Shown here in pieces: positions 61,217-64,000 of a DNA stretch of 64,000 bases (position 1 is the stretch's first letter; every line of letters begins with the position of its first letter). Origin of the DNA: Gammaproteobacteria bacterium (GTDB lineage Bacteria > Pseudomonadota > Gammaproteobacteria > Ga0077536); the NCBI GenBank assembly GCA_020849475.1, contig JADLGE010000005.1:1-64000 (forward strand), written 5' to 3'. Both the position numbers and the translations under genes were made by a program. A model generated the notes under the pieces. That model was given only the letters and a program-made list of their open reading frames with translations, had not been told where the DNA came from and did not search any database.

Positions 61217-62035
61217 ATGCCCCTGCTCGACACCACCTCGTTACGCCACGTCGACGCGGTGCTGAATTACCTGGCGGCCGACACCGTCCATCCCGGCGTT
61301 GACATGCAGGCTCCAAGCGACACACCACCGCCGCCGGTCATGAACAAGGTCACCGTCGCCATCCACGACCTGCGCGATGCACCCCGTCAGCCGAGCTTGG
61401 ATGACAATGGCTTCGCCTACCTCGCCGCCACCACCACGACCCGTGATTTTTTTGATCACGTCGCCGTGCGCGATGTGTATTTCGCCGAATGCGCGGCGCT
61501 GGTCGCCGCCACCACCGGTGCGCATACGGTGCACGCCTTCGATTACAACCTGCGCGACAAGCGCCTCGCACGCGTAGCCCACAGCGGCGTCAGCGAACCG
61601 GTGCGCTTCGTGCACAACGACTACACCGAGAAATCCGCACCGCATCGCGTGCGCGATCTCTTTCCGGGCGGGCCGCCCGGCGCCGGGCGCTATGCGTTCA
61701 TCAATGTGTGGCGACCGATAGACCACGCCGCCATCGACATCCCGTTGGCGGTGTGTGACGCCGCCAGTCTCGCCCGCGCCGACTTCGTCCCCACCGACCT
61801 GCGCTACGCCGAGCGCACTGGCGAGGTCTACAGCGCGCGCTTCAATCCGGCTCACCGCTGGTATTACCAGGCCGGGCTGCGCCCCGACGAGGCTTTGCTG
61901 CTGAAATGCTTCGATTCATCACAAGAGGTGCCGGCGCGCTACACCGCCCACTGCGCCTTTCATGACCCCAGCGCGCCGCCCGATGCGCTGCCCAGACGCA
62001 GTATCGAAGTGCGCACCGTAGCCTTCTTCGACTGA
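61217..62035 (+). CDS. CmcJ/NvfI-like oxidoreductase
   Basis: A 272-residue protein; ATG at 61217 (MPLLDTTSLR), chosen over the GTG at 61151. Blocks typical of the CmcJ/AsaB/NvfI family are seen: VHNDYTEKSAPHRVRDL with the putative iron ligands His133 and Asp135, FINVWRPIDH (about 161-170), and a later conserved HRWYYQAGLRPDEALLLKCF. Members act in hydroxylation, methoxylation or endoperoxide isomerisation in secondary metabolism; many use non-haem iron and 2-oxoglutarate, some use none. It is followed by an LLM oxidoreductase 115 bp later. Confidence 0.82.
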   Translation: MPLLDTTSLRHVDAVLNYLAADTVHPGVDMQAPSDTPPPPVMNKVTVAIHDLRDAPRQPSLDDNGFAYLAATTTTRDFFDHVAVRDVYFAECAALVAATTGAHTVHAFDYNLRDKRLARVAHSGVSEPVRFVHNDYTEKSAPHRVRDLFPGGPPGAGRYAFINVWRPIDHAAIDIPLAVCDAASLARADFVPTDLRYAERTGEVYSARFNPAHRWYYQAGLRPDEALLLKCFDSSQEVPARYTAHCAFHDPSAPPDALPRRSIEVRTVAFFD

Positions 62036-62150
62036 ACGTCGCGGCGGCGCCACAACCCCACAGTTCGTGCGGTTGACGCTCAGAGCAGCGATACGTTTAC
62101 TACCGGGCTCAACGCAAACACAGTCGGCGCAAGCCGGGGAGATCTTTTTT

Positions 62151-63290
62151 ATGCACGTTGGAATGGCTGCAATATTCCAGAATCCAGGACGAGACAGCGG
62201 CGTCAGCGACTACGACATCTACCAGCAGGACATGCGCCTCGCGCTCAGCGCCGAGAGCCTGGGCTTCGAATCGGTGTGGGGTGTCGAACATCACTTCACC
62301 GACTACACCATGACGCCCGACGTCACGCAGTTCCTGTCCTTCGTCGGCGGCCAGTGCAAGAAGGTCAAGCTCGGCACCATGGTCATCGTGCTGCCGTGGA
62401 ACGACCCGCTGCGTGTCGCCGAAAAGGTCGCAATGCTCGATTGCATGTCCGACGGCCGTACTTTGCTCGGCATTGGCCGCGGTCTCGGCCGCGTCGAATT
62501 CGAAGGCTTCCGCGTGCCGATGGGCGAATCGCGTGAACGTTTCGTCGAGTGCGCCGAAACCATCCTGCAGGGCCTCGAACAGGGCTACTGTGAATACGAC
62601 GGTCAGTTCATCAAGCAGCCGAAGGCTCGCATCCGCCCGGAGCCGTTCCGCTCCTTCAAGAACCGCACTTACGCCGCCGCTGTGTCGCCGGAGTCTTCAC
62701 TGATCATGGCGCGCCTCGGCCTCGGCATCCTGGTGATTCCGCAGAAGCCGTGGGAAGAACACGCCAAGGAGTTGAAGGATTACGCGGAAGTGTTCCGCCA
62801 GGCGCAAGGCGTGGCGCCGCCGCGTCCCTACGTGGCCGGCTGGGTGGCCTGCGACAAGGACGCCGGTCGCGCCGAGGAAATGGCGCGCAAGTACATCGGC
62901 GGTTACTGGCATTCGGTGGTCAAACATTACGAAATGGGCGGCGCCCACTTCGAGCAGACCAAGGGCTACGAGTACTACAAGCGCATGACCGACACCATCG
63001 GCAGCCAGGGCATCGATGCGGTCACCGAGTTCTTCATGAGTCTGCAGGTGTGGGGCACGCCGGAACAGTGCCTGGACAAGATCAAGGACATCCACTCGCG
63101 CACCGACTGCTGTGGCTTTACCGGCGTGTTCAGCTATGCCGGCATGTCGGAAGCGGTGGCGCGTGGCAACATGGAACTGTTCGCCAAGGAAGTGGTGCCG
63201 GAGTTGAAGAAGCTCGGCCACCGGCCCTTGTTCGACACCGCCGTCGACGGCGCGCCGGCCTTCGCGGCGACGGCCATCAAGGCCGCCTGA
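62151..63290 (+). CDS. LLM-class flavin-dependent oxidoreductase
   Basis: A 379-residue luciferase-like protein; ATG at 62151, GGGGAG upstream with a T-run spacer. AIFQNPGRDSGVSDYDIYQQ, SVWGVEHHFTDYTMTPD, VIVLPWNDPLRVAEKVAMLD and GRTLLGIGRGLGRVEFEGF are family blocks. Cys337/338 (DCC near residue 323-325 by rough count) is unusual but probably not catalytic. Close in type to the oxidoreductase at 6479 (shared HHFTD). The likely cofactor is FMN; the substrate is unknown. It may share a pathway with the CmcJ-like oxygenase upstream. Confidence 0.84.
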   Translation: MHVGMAAIFQNPGRDSGVSDYDIYQQDMRLALSAESLGFESVWGVEHHFTDYTMTPDVTQFLSFVGGQCKKVKLGTMVIVLPWNDPLRVAEKVAMLDCMSDGRTLLGIGRGLGRVEFEGFRVPMGESRERFVECAETILQGLEQGYCEYDGQFIKQPKARIRPEPFRSFKNRTYAAAVSPESSLIMARLGLGILVIPQKPWEEHAKELKDYAEVFRQAQGVAPPRPYVAGWVACDKDAGRAEEMARKYIGGYWHSVVKHYEMGGAHFEQTKGYEYYKRMTDTIGSQGIDAVTEFFMSLQVWGTPEQCLDKIKDIHSRTDCCGFTGVFSYAGMSEAVARGNMELFAKEVVPELKKLGHRPLFDTAVDGAPAFAATAIKAA

Positions 63291-63319
63291 CCCGAGCCGA
63301 GATACTCGGTTCCAGAAAC

Positions 63320-63347
63320 GGAAAGGGCGGCAAGCGCCGCCCCTTCC
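63320..63347. terminator. Hairpin between convergent LLM and GST genes
   Basis: 12-bp arms (63320-63331 and 63336-63347) with one mismatch and loop AAGC, 30 bp after the LLM stop and 30 bp before the end of the GST gene. Confidence 0.6.
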
Positions 63348-63377
63348 ACTCAACGCAGGCGCTTTACGCGCCCGTCG

Positions 63378-64000
63378 TCAACCCGCCATCTTGAGCTGCG
63401 GCGCCGCCGGATGCAGGCTCGCCTGCGCACTCGGCCGCGCGCTCATACGCGCATACCAGGCCTGCAGGTTCTTGAACTCCGGCTCCAGCGGCTGACCGAC
63501 GTCCTTGGCGAAGTCCACGCACGCAAACAGCACGATGTCGGCCAGCGAGATCTTGTTGCCCGCGATGAAATCGCGACCGGCAATGAGGCCGTCCAGCCAT
63601 TCACGACCGGCCTTGCCCTTGGCCTTCAGACCTGCCGCGGATTCCGGCAGGCACAGCACGCGGTTGCGGAAAATCTCGATGCCCTCGGCAAAACGGAAAC
63701 CGTTGTACATGTACTCGGTGATGTTGAGTTCGACGCGACGCACCCACATGCGCGTATTGGCGCGCTCGGCGGCGGTCGAACCGATCAGCGCCGGCGACGG
63801 CTGCTGCTCTTCGAGGTATTCACAAATCGTCACGGTCTCGGCAATCACGGTGCCGTCATCGAGTTCCAGCGACGGCGTCTGACCGGCCGGGTTCTTGCTG
63901 AGATAGGGCGCCTGGCGATTGGCGCCGGCCAGCAGGTCGAGATCTTCGCTGGCAATGTTCATGCCCTTTTCGGCCATGAACATACGCACCAGACGCGGGT
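63378..64000 (-). CDS. Glutathione S-transferase family protein, 5' end outside window
   Basis: 207 codons are visible. The frame runs through the right edge: the codons before the first ATG (63989) read PRLVR, the usual N-terminal continuation of this GST subgroup, so the true start lies outside. Segments MFMAEKGMNIASEDLDLLAG, KNPAGQTPSLELDDG (cis-Pro), AETVTICEYLEEQQ, and FIAGNKISLADIVLFACVDF mark the two GST domains. It resembles the GST at 50882 more than that at 19210. Confidence 0.88.
   Translation of the reverse strand, partial: PRLVRMFMAEKGMNIASEDLDLLAGANRQAPYLSKNPAGQTPSLELDDGTVIAETVTICEYLEEQQPSPALIGSTAAERANTRMWVRRVELNITEYMYNGFRFAEGIEIFRNRVLCLPESAAGLKAKGKAGREWLDGLIAGRDFIAGNKISLADIVLFACVDFAKDVGQPLEPEFKNLQAWYARMSARPSAQASLHPAAPQLKMAG

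Noticed and set aside
1..64000. CRISPR arrays, tRNA, rRNA, integrases, transposases
   Set aside because: No regularly spaced direct repeats, no cloverleaf or rRNA segments, and no transposase or integrase motifs were recognised; the palindromic repeats are too few and unevenly spaced for a CRISPR array.

Overview
The window is about 64 kb of high-GC DNA. It is densely coded, with short intergenic gaps and frequent ATGA or other short start/stop overlaps. The gene content suggests a free-living, flagellated, aerobic proteobacterium: flagellin, FlaG, FliD and FliS, a polyhydroxyalkanoate depolymerase, OprB- and alginate-export-like porins, a DUF1329 protein, and many acyl-CoA, glutathione-transferase and luciferase-like flavin oxidoreductase genes. 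A gammaproteobacterium of the kind that lives on hydrophobic or aromatic substrates is the best guess. This is inferred from gene families, not from a marker gene; no rRNA or tRNA was seen.

Region 1 (1-7.95 kb) is a six-gene minus-strand operon: a MetE-like zinc transferase, two tandem paralogous HSWGPR-motif proteins, an APH-fold acyl kinase, a DUF6285 protein and a truncated enoyl-CoA hydratase. It diverges from an acyl-CoA dehydrogenase. The kinase, DUF6285 and dehydrogenase set resembles the LvaA/LvaB/LvaC 4-hydroxyacyl-CoA module. A luciferase-like oxidoreductase and an SRPBCC protein follow. Region 2 (8-20.4 kb) is mixed metabolism: yqhA framed by palindromic repeats, a PHA depolymerase, VOC, DUF1329 and EthD proteins, a CoA-transferase-like protein, an SDR, an acyl-CoA synthetase with a small membrane protein, a GST and a hotdog thioesterase.

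Region 3 (20.5-25.0 kb) is a late flagellar block, fliC-flaG-fliD-fliS-(fliT-like), with a sigma-28-like promoter before fliC and a sigma-54-like promoter before fliD. It abuts region 4 (25.1-37.5 kb), a glycan gene cluster in two convergent arms. The plus arm holds glf, a GT4, a PglK-like ABC flippase and a GT2. The minus arm holds a Gfo/Idh oxidoreductase, an epimerase, an FkbM methyltransferase, a DUF115-like protein, a GT2, a CMP-sugar synthetase, a hydroxyacid dehydrogenase and an SDR. The position next to flagellin, the flagellin-modification-like SDR and CMP-synthetase pair, and the DUF115-like protein make flagellin or other surface glycosylation the leading hypothesis.

Region 5 (37.7-42.6 kb) is a plus-strand operon: a homoserine-acetyltransferase-like hydrolase, an outer-membrane channel, two different fold-type-IV aminotransferases and an AhpD-like protein. 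Region 6 (42.9-58.1 kb) carries envelope, signalling and housekeeping genes: a secreted protein, a glycine-zipper lipoprotein, a PilZ protein, gloA, an SDR and acyl-CoA synthetase pair, a DUF938 methyltransferase, an MsbA-like ABC exporter, a GST, an M48 peptidase with LemA, and a chemoreceptor followed after 5 bp by an OprB porin. Region 7 (58.2-60.1 kb) is visibly lower in GC, with an MscS channel and 0.86 kb of apparently non-coding DNA, and may be acquired. Region 8 (60.1-64 kb) returns to normal composition with an ABM monooxygenase, a CmcJ-like oxygenase, a third luciferase-like oxidoreductase and a GST cut by the window end.
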